The notes beneath the pieces are model-generated. The model saw nothing but the letters and a program-made list of their open reading frames with translations. It made no database searches and was not told where the DNA came from. A stretch of 64,000 nucleotides of DNA from Limibacter armeniacum (GTDB lineage Bacteria > Bacteroidota > Bacteroidia > Cytophagales > Flammeovirgaceae): the NCBI RefSeq assembly GCF_036880985.1, contig NZ_JBAJNO010000009.1, positions 3,260,501 through 3,324,500 on the forward strand, read 5' to 3'. The translations under genes were made by a program, and so were the position numbers. This document shows, one piece after another, positions 8,596 to 16,455 of this stretch. Every line of letters starts with the position of its first letter. Position 1 is the first letter of the stretch.

Positions 8596-10077
8596 ATGAC
8601 ACCAACATTGGTCTTGCTTCTGATAGGCATCTATTTTTCAGGAGTGTTGTTGATATCCTATGTAACGGCAAGAGGTGCAACACAGACAACATTTTTTACT
8701 GCTGACAAGAATTCTCCTTGGTATCTTGTGGCTTATGGAATGATTGGAGCAACCTTATCGGGCGTAACATTTGTATCCCTTCCAGGATGGGTAGGGACAT
8801 CAGGCTTTAGCTATTTCCAAACAACAATGGGGTATGTATTGGGGTATGCTGTGATAGCAACAGTATTGTTACCCTTGTATTATAAGCTGAACCTTGTTTC
8901 TATTTACTCTTTTCTAGAAGACCGATTCGGTTTTTGGTCATATAAAACAGCGGCATTTTTCTTCTTGTTATCCCGTACTATTCAAGCTGCGGCAAAGCTT
9001 TATATTGTTTCAATCGTACTTCAGACTTTTCTGTTTGATGAGTTGAATGTGCCTTATTTTTGGACAGTATTTATTACAATAGCTTTGATTTGGCTGTACA
9101 CCTTCAGAGGTGGCATCAAAACGGTAGTTTGGACGGATGTTCTTCAAACTACATTTATGCTGCTGGCTGCGGGAATCACGGTGTATATTATTGCAAAAGA
9201 CCTAGGGTTAGGTTTCAGCGAAATGCTACAAACCATTCAGGAAAACGGGAAATATTCTAAGACGTTTTTCTGGGATCCATCTCAGCCAAGTTATTTCTTC
9301 ACCCAGTTTATATCGGGAGCATTTTTAGCCTTGGTGATGACAGGTCTTGATCAGGATATGATGCAGAAAAACCTTACTTGCCGTACAGCTCCAGATGCCC
9401 AAAAGAACATGTTTTGGTTTAGCTTGATACTGGTTGCTGTGAATATTCTTTTCCTGACATTGGGGGCTATGCTGTACATTTATACAGATAGAATGGGTAT
9501 TCCATTGCCCGCCAAAGGAGATGAGCTGTTCCCGATGTTAGCCAAAGACTATTTGGGGGTATTTGCGGCTTCTGTTTTTCTTTTGGGTATTATAGCTGCT
9601 GCTTATTCTAGTGCAGACTCGGCTCTGACCTCACTAACTACCTCGTTTTGTATTGACTTCCTTAATTTTGGAAAAACCAAAACAGGAAGTGCCCAAAAGC
9701 GCACAAGACGTATTCAGGTACACATGATGTTTTCTCTGATTCTGTTGTTGACAGTGATATTATTTAAATTGATCAACAATACATCAGCTCTGGATGCGGT
9801 GTTGAAGGTAGCTACTTATACTTATGGGCCTTTATTGGGCCTTTTTGCCTTTGGGTTGCTTACCCGAAAGAAACTCAAAGACAAATGGGTACCTGTGGTT
9901 TGTGCATTGTCACCACTTTTATGCTTTCTGATGAATTTCTTTTCTGAAGAGTTATTCAATGGTTACCGTTTCGGTTACGAGTTGCTAATGCTAAATGGAG
10001 CCATGACTTTCTTGGGGCTGTTGCTACTCAGCAAAAAAGGAGAGCTTTATGAAAAACGGTTGTTGGAGTGGAAATAA
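8596..10077 (+). CDS. Sodium:solute symporter (SSS family)
   Basis: A 493-residue inner-membrane protein of the SSS/SSF (LeuT-fold) family with about 13 hydrophobic segments across its length. Family landmarks are the N-terminal TAD-containing region after TM1, the TM2 segment MIGATLSGVTFVSLPGW, and the later GLDQDMMQKNLTCRTAPDAQKN loop. TM8 carries AAAYSSADSALTSLTTSF, the usual Na+-site helix with adjacent Ser/Thr. It would import an organic solute with Na+, consistent with a marine lifestyle alongside NhaD. The substrate (sugar, amino acid or other) cannot be assigned from sequence. The ATG at 8596 places the first TM helix immediately at the N terminus, as expected. Confidence 0.92.
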   Translation: MTPTLVLLLIGIYFSGVLLISYVTARGATQTTFFTADKNSPWYLVAYGMIGATLSGVTFVSLPGWVGTSGFSYFQTTMGYVLGYAVIATVLLPLYYKLNLVSIYSFLEDRFGFWSYKTAAFFFLLSRTIQAAAKLYIVSIVLQTFLFDELNVPYFWTVFITIALIWLYTFRGGIKTVVWTDVLQTTFMLLAAGITVYIIAKDLGLGFSEMLQTIQENGKYSKTFFWDPSQPSYFFTQFISGAFLALVMTGLDQDMMQKNLTCRTAPDAQKNMFWFSLILVAVNILFLTLGAMLYIYTDRMGIPLPAKGDELFPMLAKDYLGVFAASVFLLGIIAAAYSSADSALTSLTTSFCIDFLNFGKTKTGSAQKRTRRIQVHMMFSLILLLTVILFKLINNTSALDAVLKVATYTYGPLLGLFAFGLLTRKKLKDKWVPVVCALSPLLCFLMNFFSEELFNGYRFGYELLMLNGAMTFLGLLLLSKKGELYEKRLLEWK

Positions 10078-10161
10078 GTATGGCTATTGGTTTTGTGTCC
10101 TGATTGATCACATTTAAATTAAAAGCTGTATTTTCTCATTATCAAATACAACCGAATTTAT

Positions 10162-10563
10162 ATGAAGCAATACAAAATAAGCTTTCTCCTGATATTATTG
10201 TTTGCCATGTTGGGAAGCTGTAAATCCCAACAGGAGCAAACAGTTGTTCCTGATTACTTTTATCAGACTTGGGTACATAGTTTGGAAGAAGATAATGATA
10301 GTGTGGTGGTCATGCGAAATGAGCAGTTTGACTTCCCGGTGATTAGGGGAGGCAGAAGTGCACTGACTTTCGAGAAAGATGGAACTGTCAAGAAAAGGGA
10401 AATGGCGCCAAATGATGGCCATTATTTGATAACGGAGGGGAAATGGTCTTATATTCCGAAAAACTATTTACTGAAAGTAGAGTTGGAAGATGGTCGGGAA
10501 GAGGAGTATACAGTAGTAGTGATGAAGGAGGAAATAATGAAGCTAAAGGAAGTAGCTAACTGA
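10162..10563 (+). CDS. Small lipoprotein, lipocalin-like
   Basis: A 133-residue lipoprotein with a signal peptide and lipobox MLGSC (lipidated C20). The mature part is strand-rich, with a YQTWVHSLEED segment, a LTFEKDGTVKKRE hairpin, a GKWSYIPKNYLLKVE strand and a final V-V-V-M-K-E strand. This is the pattern of small lipocalin/META-like domains that compare a residue composition with 'no change' conditions, but no named family is certain. It lies 84 bp after the symporter gene and is followed by a strong terminator, so it may be co-transcribed with the symporter. Confidence 0.7.
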   Translation: MKQYKISFLLILLFAMLGSCKSQQEQTVVPDYFYQTWVHSLEEDNDSVVVMRNEQFDFPVIRGGRSALTFEKDGTVKKREMAPNDGHYLITEGKWSYIPKNYLLKVELEDGREEEYTVVVMKEEIMKLKEVAN

Positions 10564-10572
10564 TATAAAAGT

Positions 10573-10607
10573 AAAAGCCAAGAACGGTTCAGGTTCTTGG
10601 CTTTTTT
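10573..10607. terminator. Terminator between convergent genes
   Basis: An 11-bp perfect stem (AAGCCAAGAAC / GTTCTTGGCTT) with a 7-nt loop is followed by T6 on the plus strand. The minus strand also ends T-rich, so it may serve nhaD too. Confidence 0.85.
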
Positions 10608-10609
10608 GT

Positions 10610-11914
10610 TTAATAAGCAAATAGCGTGATAAAAATAACAGCTCCTGTAAAGTACCCAATCAAGGCAAGCCAACTGACTTCTCTCAAGTACCAGCCAAAA
10701 GGTATTTTTTCCATTCCCATGGCAGCAACTCCAGCAGCAGACCCGATAATCAAAGCACTTCCACCTGTTCCGGAGCAATACGCTATAAGCTCCCACATAA
10801 TATGATCAGTAGGGAATAAAGTTAACTCATACATCCCCATGGTAGCAGCTACTAGAGGAACGTTGTCAACAACTGCGGAAAGCAAACCAAGGGATAGCGC
10901 AATGGTATAGATATTGCCAATATGATGGTCAAGCAACAATGCCATTTCCTTTAATATTCCTGTAGCTTGTAAACTTGATATGGCTACTAGTATTCCGAAG
11001 AAAAACAGGACACTAGGTACATCAACCCGCTTCAGGACACCCATTACTGACAAGGGGTGTTTTTGTTCTGTGTTCTTGCTCTTGTGCATAATTTCGGTCA
11101 GCAACCATAAAGCGCCTAACCCAAGTAAAATCCCCATAAAAGGAGGTAGGTGCGTTACAGACTTGAAAAATGGAACAAAGATCAGGCATGCAAGTCCTGC
11201 AAAAAGCACAATTCTTCTTTCAGCTACCGAAACAGGTTCCTGATGATCAAAATCGTTGTTTAAGTTGTCTGTATTTCCCCTTTCATTTGGATAACTGTAT
11301 AGCTTTTTGCGGTACGCAAAGGTGATGACCATCAAAGGAGCAAAGATGCAAGCAAGGCTGGGTAGAATTAGTTTGGTAATAATACTCTCGGCTGTAATCT
11401 GTCCACCAATCCACAACATGGTGGTGGTTACATCTCCAATCGGTGACCATGCTCCCCCTGCATTGGCTGCTATAACGACCATGCATACAAAAAACATCCT
11501 TGTCTGTCGGTCTTTTAGTAGCTTCCTTAGAATGGACACCATGACAATTGTTGTTGTCAGGTTATCCAGTGCTGCTGAGAGGAAAAAGGTAAGCATACAG
11601 ACCATCCAGAGGAGCTTGATACGTTTTTGGGTTGTGATAAACTGAGTGATATCCTCAAAACCCTGATGTGCATCAATCAGCTCAACGATAGTCATGGCTC
11701 CAAGTAGGAAAAACAGTATGCCAGAAATTTCTCCTAAATATTCATACAGCTCATGAACAATCGTATGGGCTTGCTTATCTGCCATCAAAATATAGACTGT
11801 CCAGCAAAGTACACCCACAATCAAGGAAGGAGCAGACTTGTCAATTTTGATATTGTGTTCTAAGGCGATGGCCATATAGCCAAGCACGAAAATGGAAAGG
11901 ATGATAGTAATCAT
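10610..11914 (-). CDS. nhaD: NhaD-type sodium:proton antiporter
   Basis: This 434-residue inner-membrane protein of the ion-transporter superfamily has about 11-12 hydrophobic segments. NhaD-type features include LDNLTTTIVMVSILRKLL after the third helix, AANAGGAWSPIGDVTTTMLWI in the first half, VVDNVPLVAATMGM in the second, and a C-terminal GTGGSALIIGSAAGVAAMGM. It expels Na+ (or Li+) in exchange for H+ and supports pH and sodium homeostasis. Length and motif order fit well. The gene stands alone, with a 395-bp upstream region that shows no recognised regulator site. Confidence 0.92.
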   Translation of the reverse strand: MITIILSIFVLGYMAIALEHNIKIDKSAPSLIVGVLCWTVYILMADKQAHTIVHELYEYLGEISGILFFLLGAMTIVELIDAHQGFEDITQFITTQKRIKLLWMVCMLTFFLSAALDNLTTTIVMVSILRKLLKDRQTRMFFVCMVVIAANAGGAWSPIGDVTTTMLWIGGQITAESIITKLILPSLACIFAPLMVITFAYRKKLYSYPNERGNTDNLNNDFDHQEPVSVAERRIVLFAGLACLIFVPFFKSVTHLPPFMGILLGLGALWLLTEIMHKSKNTEQKHPLSVMGVLKRVDVPSVLFFFGILVAISSLQATGILKEMALLLDHHIGNIYTIALSLGLLSAVVDNVPLVAATMGMYELTLFPTDHIMWELIAYCSGTGGSALIIGSAAGVAAMGMEKIPFGWYLREVSWLALIGYFTGAVIFITLFAY

Positions 11915-12309
11915 AAAGGTTTTCTGGTTGAAAGTACAAGCACTTTATTAGATAGAATGATTAAGTAGTGAGTGCCTTAGTAGTATGGTTGAAAGTTATG
12001 CTGTTGAAGCTGTGGTACTGGATAGAAAATGAAGTGAGTTGGGTTTTTGAAAAACCAGTTAAAACTAAAGATGAAAATGTTTCCCATCAATAATCGTTTT
12101 ATCTAAAAACTTGCATTGGATTAAGTACAAAGTAATAGTGACCTTTCGCCCTTGAGGTAAATTCTTTATTGATATAATCTTATATTATTCTCATGTTTGT
12201 TAATTCTACTGCACTTGATTTAGAGTGAAAAGCCTTGTTCAGGTTGAAGGATTTGGGGATAATACCCTATTTTGCACTTTAAACAGTGAGCAAACAAACC
12301 AAATAGACT
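11915..12309. other. Divergent intergenic region, 395 bp
   Basis: This AT-rich region lies between nhaD (minus) and the thioesterase gene (plus). I see no open frame of note, no repeat and no strong hairpin. CCTATTTTGC around 12268 resembles a -7 box but misses the TAnnTTTG spacing. Confidence 0.5.
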
Positions 12310-12741
12310 ATGTATTCACACGAAGTGAAAGAGCGAATAAGGTATGCTGATACTGACCAGATGGGTTTTGTGTACTATGGAAATTATGCCCGTTTTTATG
12401 AGATAGGTCGAGTAGAAGCTCTTAGAGCGTTGGGAGTCAAATACAAGCAGATGGAAGAGGAAGGAATTATGCTCCCTGTTCTTGAATGCTACTCTAAATA
12501 TATCAAACCTGCAAAGTATGATGACTTGATTACCATCAAAACGATGATCAAGGAATTACCTTCAGCAAGGATTTTTTTCGAATATGAAATTCTGTCTGAA
12601 GATGGGCAGTTGCTAAACCAAGGGAAGACAACACTTGTTTTTATGCGTAGTGATTCGCATCGACCTTGTAAAGCACCAGAAGAAATACTGAAACTTTTGG
12701 AACCATATTTTGCAGATAATTACGAAAAAGAAATCTCATGA
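12310..12741 (+). CDS. Acyl-CoA thioesterase, YbgC/4-HBT family
   Basis: A 143-residue hot-dog-fold thioesterase. The N-terminal signature YADTDQMGFVYYGNYARFYE contains the catalytic aspartate (D16) and the conserved Tyr/Asn that shape the acyl-CoA site. It hydrolyses acyl-CoA or acyl-ACP in the cytosol; in Proteobacteria YbgC works with the Tol-Pal locus, but no tol genes are present here. Its stop overlaps the start of the YihY-family gene by 4 bp, so the two are translationally coupled. Confidence 0.92.
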   Translation: MYSHEVKERIRYADTDQMGFVYYGNYARFYEIGRVEALRALGVKYKQMEEEGIMLPVLECYSKYIKPAKYDDLITIKTMIKELPSARIFFEYEILSEDGQLLNQGKTTLVFMRSDSHRPCKAPEEILKLLEPYFADNYEKEIS

Positions 12742-13700
12742 GCGTTCTTGAAGAATGGCTGCATGAAAGTAAACCAGGAAGCAAGGTTGTAGGGTATCTG
12801 AAATCTATAAGGTTCAAGTCACTAGACGTTTCATTGTATACAATCCTGTATATCTTTCTTAAGAAGCTGGATGAAGATGATACGTTACAGAGGGCTCAGG
12901 CAGTGGCTTTTAATTTTACATTGGCAGTACTGCCAACCATTATCTTTGTTTTTACCCTGATACCTTACTTGCCGATTGACAACTTTGATGCAATGATTTT
13001 TGACTTTCTGGATGAAATGTTGCCAGAGTATGTCACCTATGCAGTCAATAAAGTCATAGTGGATATTGTAAGTCGCCCTAGAGGAGGGTTGTTGTCATTT
13101 GGTTTCTTTCTAGCAGCATTTATGGCAACAAGTGGTATGCGTTCACTGATGGATGCATTTAATAGTTGTACGCACTCATTTGAGGGAAGAACTATTTGGA
13201 AACAGTATAGTATTGCTTTCCTGCTCACAGCACAGTTGGCATTTACCATGTTTTCGGCTATTATTCTGTTGATATACGGTAAAGTAATTTTGAATGCTCT
13301 GGTAGAGTACGGGTATGTGGATACCTTCTTTGTTTATCTGCTTTTGCATATCCTCAGAATTATAGTCATTACGTTTATGTTCTTCCTCAACACTGCACTA
13401 ATTTACTATTTGGCTCCGGCTATTAAGGTAAGGTGGAAGCTGATTTCACCAGGTTCAGTGATCGCAACTACGTTAGGAATCCTGACATCAAGCGTTTTTT
13501 CTTATTATCTGGAAAATTTTAATACCTACAACAAACTGTATGGGTCAATAGGTGCTGTGATAGGTGTAATGTTCTGGATATTAACGGTTTCATATATTTT
13601 GTTGATAGGTTTTCAGGTGAATACAACCTTGGATATGACAAAAGAGCGATTGAGTATTTTTGAAGAAAAACAGAAAAAAACTGAAGAAGGGGTTGTGTGA
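12738..13700 (+). CDS. YihY/BrkB-family membrane protein
   Basis: A 320-residue inner-membrane protein with six hydrophobic segments between ~50 and 305. It has the family's RAQAVAFNFTLAVLPTIIF first-helix motif, PRGGLLSFGFFLAAFMATSGM, and the last-helix region NKLYGSIGAVIGVMFWI. The family was once annotated as ribonuclease BN in error; its biochemical role is unsettled (a transporter or lipid-related role is proposed). The N-terminal ~45 residues and C-terminal ~20 are charged and cytoplasmic. It is coupled to the thioesterase upstream. The promoter for the tRNA cluster appears to overlap its last codons. Confidence 0.88.
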   Translation: MSVLEEWLHESKPGSKVVGYLKSIRFKSLDVSLYTILYIFLKKLDEDDTLQRAQAVAFNFTLAVLPTIIFVFTLIPYLPIDNFDAMIFDFLDEMLPEYVTYAVNKVIVDIVSRPRGGLLSFGFFLAAFMATSGMRSLMDAFNSCTHSFEGRTIWKQYSIAFLLTAQLAFTMFSAIILLIYGKVILNALVEYGYVDTFFVYLLLHILRIIVITFMFFLNTALIYYLAPAIKVRWKLISPGSVIATTLGILTSSVFSYYLENFNTYNKLYGSIGAVIGVMFWILTVSYILLIGFQVNTTLDMTKERLSIFEEKQKKTEEGVV

Positions 13701-13723
13701 TATAAAAAAACCTCACATATTTG
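13693..13723 (+). promoter_or_regulatory. Candidate promoter of the tRNA-Ser cluster
   Basis: A TTG at 13693-13695 lies within the last codons of the YihY-family gene. A 20-bp spacer and CATATTTG at 13716-13723 follow, one mismatch from TAnnTTTG. The spacing fits the Bacteroidota promoter and would start transcription ~20 nt before the first tRNA. Confidence 0.4.
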
Positions 13724-13749
13724 CACTCGCAATAACGAAATGGCCATTC

Positions 13750-13834
13750 AGAGGGTTGGCGGAGTGGTCGAACGCGGCGGTCTTGAAAACCGTTGTGCCG
13801 AAAGGTACCGGGGGTTCGAATCCCTCACCCTCTG
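13750..13834 (+). tRNA. tRNA-Ser(TGA), copy 1
   Basis: An 85-nt serine tRNA with a full cloverleaf: acceptor AGAGGGT/ACCCTCT, a 3-bp D stem GCG/CGC, and anticodon stem GCGGT/ACCGT around loop CTTGAAA (anticodon TGA, reading TCN codons, chiefly UCA). It has a long class-II variable arm (GTGCC-GAAA-GGTAC) and T arm GGGGG-TTCGAAT-CCCTC. The discriminator is G, as expected for SerRS. The CCA is not encoded (CA follows the discriminator). The first pair A1-U72 is less common than G1-C72. Confidence 0.96.
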
Positions 13835-13891
13835 CACATACAGACCAGTTCGGTCTTTGATGATCGAATGAAGCAACTAAAAAAATTATCC

Positions 13892-13976
13892 AGAGAGTTG
13901 GCGGAGTGGTCGAACGCGGCGGTCTTGAAAACCGTTGTGCCGAAAGGTACCGGGGGTTCGAATCCCTCACTCTCTG
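13892..13976 (+). tRNA. tRNA-Ser(TGA), copy 2
   Basis: Identical to copy 1 except for one compensatory acceptor-stem change: pair 5-68 is A-U (AGAGAGT/ACTCTCT) instead of G-C. Anticodon TGA, long variable arm, no encoded CCA. It lies 57 nt after copy 1. Confidence 0.96.
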
Positions 13977-14017
13977 CAATAAGACCTTGATCATGATGAT
14001 GATCTAAAAAACCATCC

Positions 14018-14102
14018 AGAGGGTTGGCGGAGTGGTCGAACGCGGCGGTCTTGAAAACCGTTGTGCCGAAAGGTACCGGGGGTTCGAATCCCTCACCCTC
14101 TG
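14018..14102 (+). tRNA. tRNA-Ser(TGA), copy 3
   Basis: Sequence-identical to copy 1 (AGAGGGT/ACCCTCT acceptor). It lies 41 nt after copy 2. The spacer before it is very similar to the spacer before copy 4 (shared AAGACCTTGATCATGAT). Confidence 0.96.
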
Positions 14103-14140
14103 CATATAAGACCTTGATCATGATATTGATCTAAATCCCT

Positions 14141-14225
14141 AGAGAGTTGGCGGAGTGGTCGAACGCGGCGGTCTTGAAAACCGTTGTGCCGAAAGGTACC
14201 GGGGGTTCGAATCCCTCACTCTCTG
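14141..14225 (+). tRNA. tRNA-Ser(TGA), copy 4
   Basis: Sequence-identical to copy 2 (AGAGAGT/ACTCTCT acceptor). It lies 38 nt after copy 3 and is directly followed by the cluster's terminator. Confidence 0.96.
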
Positions 14226-14263
14226 CACAAAGCGATAATCAAAAGATTATCGCTTTTTTTGTG
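14226..14263 (+). terminator. Terminator of the tRNA-Ser cluster
   Basis: A long stem (CACAAAGCGATAATC pairing with GATTATCGC and the T-rich end) with an AAAA loop and a T7 run on the plus strand begins one base after the discriminator of copy 4. Confidence 0.9.
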
Positions 14264-14266
14264 CCC

Positions 14267-15454
14267 TTAAAGATCTAATGAGCTGTCAGCTTGTGTGAGC
14301 ACCCATTTGGAGTCAATGGTGTCATACATGTACTCAAAAACCCCTTTGTTGTATTTTTGAAAGAAGTGTCTATACTTTTTTGTATAAAGCGCCCTCGGGC
14401 TTTTAGGGGTTGTTTTTACTTTGTCTACAGGAACTACCTGATATAGCCTTTTACCATTCTTGTAAGGCTTGTCAATCCAAGTCAGAATATAGCCGCATTC
14501 GCTTAGCTCTAGTTTATGATCTATTTTTTGCAGTTTCATCCTGAAAATAGCCCCCATCCGTTTCTCATTAGCCTGTCCTGCTACAAAATTTCCGAGTGAA
14601 TAGACTGTCACTTGCTTTTTAGCTTTGGTAGAGTCATTGAAGGTCTCCATAGGCTGTAGTACATGAGGGTGGGCACCGATAACGTAGTCAATACCCTTTT
14701 GGTGAAGAAGTCGACTGATACTTTTCTGATATGAGTTTGGTTGATCAGTATATTCATCTCCCCAATGCATAAAGGCAATAATGGCATCCACATTCGATGC
14801 TTTAGATTTATGAATGTCTCGTAGTATTTGGGCAGTGTCGATAGCACAAACAACATTTGGCGGTCTTACCCGAATCCCATTCGTGCTGAATGTGTAATTG
14901 AGGAGTGCCAATCGGATACTGTCTTTTTGCAATATTAAAGGGGTGCTATTCAAATATTCTGTAGTATCACGATAAGTGCCAGCCCGAAGTATTTTTAAGC
15001 TGTCTAGTACATCTAATGTGCGAATCAGTCCTTTCTTCCCTTTGTCGTAGCTATGGTTATTAGCTGTTGCCATGACATTGACGCCTGAGTAGACTAAGTC
15101 TTGGACGAGCTTATCAGGTGCTGAGAATGTAGGGTAACTAGTATAAGGCTCTCCTGCCAATGTCAACTCCAAGTTGGCGATGGTGAAATCAGCTTCTTTC
15201 AATTCATCAGCTACCAGCTCGAAGCAGGACTTGTAATTAAACTTGGTAGTGTCTTCTAGCATTGCAGCTCTACGTTGAGAGCCATGTTGCATAATATCTC
15301 CTACAAACTGAAGTGTAACATGCGTTGTGTCTGTACTGACAGGAGATGCTAGACTTCTATGGTGCTGAAAGGGTTGAGTAGCTGTCGCTATAAGTGCAAT
15401 CAGCAAAAAGTTGATCCCTATATAGGAGCCAAAAAATAAAAAGTTCTTCTTCAC
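14267..15454 (-). CDS. CapA-family (poly-gamma-glutamate synthesis-type) metallophosphatase-fold protein
   Basis: This 395-residue protein has an N-terminal membrane anchor or signal (residues ~4-27). A CapA/PgsA calcineurin-like domain follows, with [72 protein letters not shown] and [10 protein letters not shown]. All metal-ligand motifs of the fold appear intact. CapA takes part in export or ligation of poly-gamma-glutamate in Bacillus, but no capB, capC or pgsB-type genes lie nearby. A lone periplasmic phosphoesterase-like role is equally possible. Confidence 0.87.
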   Translation of the reverse strand: MKKNFLFFGSYIGINFLLIALIATATQPFQHHRSLASPVSTDTTHVTLQFVGDIMQHGSQRRAAMLEDTTKFNYKSCFELVADELKEADFTIANLELTLAGEPYTSYPTFSAPDKLVQDLVYSGVNVMATANNHSYDKGKKGLIRTLDVLDSLKILRAGTYRDTTEYLNSTPLILQKDSIRLALLNYTFSTNGIRVRPPNVVCAIDTAQILRDIHKSKASNVDAIIAFMHWGDEYTDQPNSYQKSISRLLHQKGIDYVIGAHPHVLQPMETFNDSTKAKKQVTVYSLGNFVAGQANEKRMGAIFRMKLQKIDHKLELSECGYILTWIDKPYKNGKRLYQVVPVDKVKTTPKSPRALYTKKYRHFFQKYNKGVFEYMYDTIDSKWVLTQADSSLDL

Positions 15455-15530
15455 AGGTTATTAAAAAATAGTTTGTTACTGTTTTAAACGCTGATAAAGA
15501 AGCTTTTTGTATTAGAATATTAAAAATGAA

Positions 15531-15561
15531 TATAAAAAAAACGCAAAGTCTAACTTTGCGT
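15531..15561 (-). terminator. Terminator of the ECF sigma operon
   Basis: An 8-bp core stem (ACGCAAAG / CTTTGCGT), extended by A/T pairs, with a TCTAA loop. On the minus strand it runs into T7, 12 bp beyond the stop codon at 15573. Confidence 0.85.
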
Positions 15562-15572
15562 TTTTGAGGTTG

Positions 15573-15992
15573 TTATCGTCGTCTCCTATTGGCGACTTGT
15601 TCCAGTAGTTTCCGTTTTAGTTTTTCCTCGACTTGTAATAGTGCCGCCAGTTGCCGTACAGTGAGTACACTGCTGAGTTTATTCATGTATGTCTTTTTAA
15701 GATCAAGAGACTCTTGCTCCAAAGCCAAGGTTCTGTCAATGTCTTTCTTGAGTTGTTCATCGCTTTTGGCAATACTTCCTGTAGCGAGTTCTCTCATTTC
15801 ATTTCTGATGGCAACCTGTTTTTCGGTATACTCATCATAGACCTTCCAAAACTGGGCAGAATCTTTTGTAGAGAGTGCCAATTGTTCTGTAATAAAGTTT
15901 TTTCTGTATGCTTCTATCCGTCCTTGTCTTACTTGAGCCACAGAGACACTGCTGAGAGCCAGTAAGACGAGTAAAATAAGGAGTCTATTCAT
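15573..15992 (-). CDS. Periplasmic Spy/CpxP-like protein of an ECF sigma operon
   Basis: A 139-residue exported protein: the signal peptide spans ~1-19 (ending SVSVAQ), and the rest is helical, rich in charged residues and ends in VANRRRR. The layout (N-terminal RIEAYRKNFITEQLALSTKDSAQFW, later LTVRQLAALLQVEEKLK) fits the Spy/CpxP/LTxxQ-type small periplasmic proteins that Bacteroidota often encode beside ECF sigma factors. In that family they bind unfolded proteins or metals and can feed back on the envelope-stress response. It is the third gene of the sigma/anti-sigma operon, 15 bp after the second. Confidence 0.75.
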   Translation of the reverse strand: MNRLLILLVLLALSSVSVAQVRQGRIEAYRKNFITEQLALSTKDSAQFWKVYDEYTEKQVAIRNEMRELATGSIAKSDEQLKKDIDRTLALEQESLDLKKTYMNKLSSVLTVRQLAALLQVEEKLKRKLLEQVANRRRR

Positions 15993-16007
15993 TTTTTATG
16001 GTAAATT

Positions 16008-16451
16008 TTATAAGAGGTCTTCTATATCTGATATTTCAATTTCGCTTTCTAAATATTGTTCTAATTCTGACTCATGCCCTTCTGAGATTTCAATATCTTC
16101 TTCTTCTACAAATAGTGCTACATCATAGGCAGAAATACCACTGTGTAACAAATAGAGTTCGGCATCTGTAGCTGTAATATCTTCAGGTAGTGGAGGAGCT
16201 TCTGCCACAACATCATCTGATTTGAACGGATGTGGATCCTCAGCTAAGAAAAGTGCTGTAAATGCTACCAAAATACAAGCAGCTACAGCTGCGGCAACCC
16301 ACCTTCTTCGGTAATCCCTAAGTTTTACTTCCTTGGTAAGTGGAGCGTTTGTATCCTTCGCTTTGTCAACGATCTTATCCGTGACCTTGTCAAAGTATCC
16401 CTCAGGTACTTTAAAAGGCTTTGGGTTTTTATTTATATCGTCAAGTTTCAT
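16008..16451 (-). CDS. Probable anti-sigma factor (single-pass membrane protein)
   Basis: A 147-residue protein with a cytoplasmic N terminus (~1-50, with KPFKVPEGYFDKVTDKIVDKA), one transmembrane helix at ~51-70 (WVAAAVAACILVAFTALFL), and a very acidic extracytoplasmic C terminus. Motifs like the N-terminal VPEGYFD segment recur in Bacteroidota membrane proteins encoded directly after ECF sigma genes. Its position 4 bp after the sigma gene argues that it holds the sigma factor at the membrane. There is no zinc-finger anti-sigma motif (HxxxCxxC), so the mode of binding would differ from the RsrA/ChrR type. Confidence 0.65.
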   Translation of the reverse strand: MKLDDINKNPKPFKVPEGYFDKVTDKIVDKAKDTNAPLTKEVKLRDYRRRWVAAAVAACILVAFTALFLAEDPHPFKSDDVVAEAPPLPEDITATDAELYLLHSGISAYDVALFVEEEDIEISEGHESELEQYLESEIEISDIEDLL

Positions 16452-16455
16452 GGTA

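Noticed and set aside
13660-14121. Several overlapping frames in both directions over the tRNA-Ser array, reading like [20 protein letters not shown]
   Set aside because: They are translations of the tRNA sequence itself (a well-known annotation artefact) and repeat with each tRNA copy.
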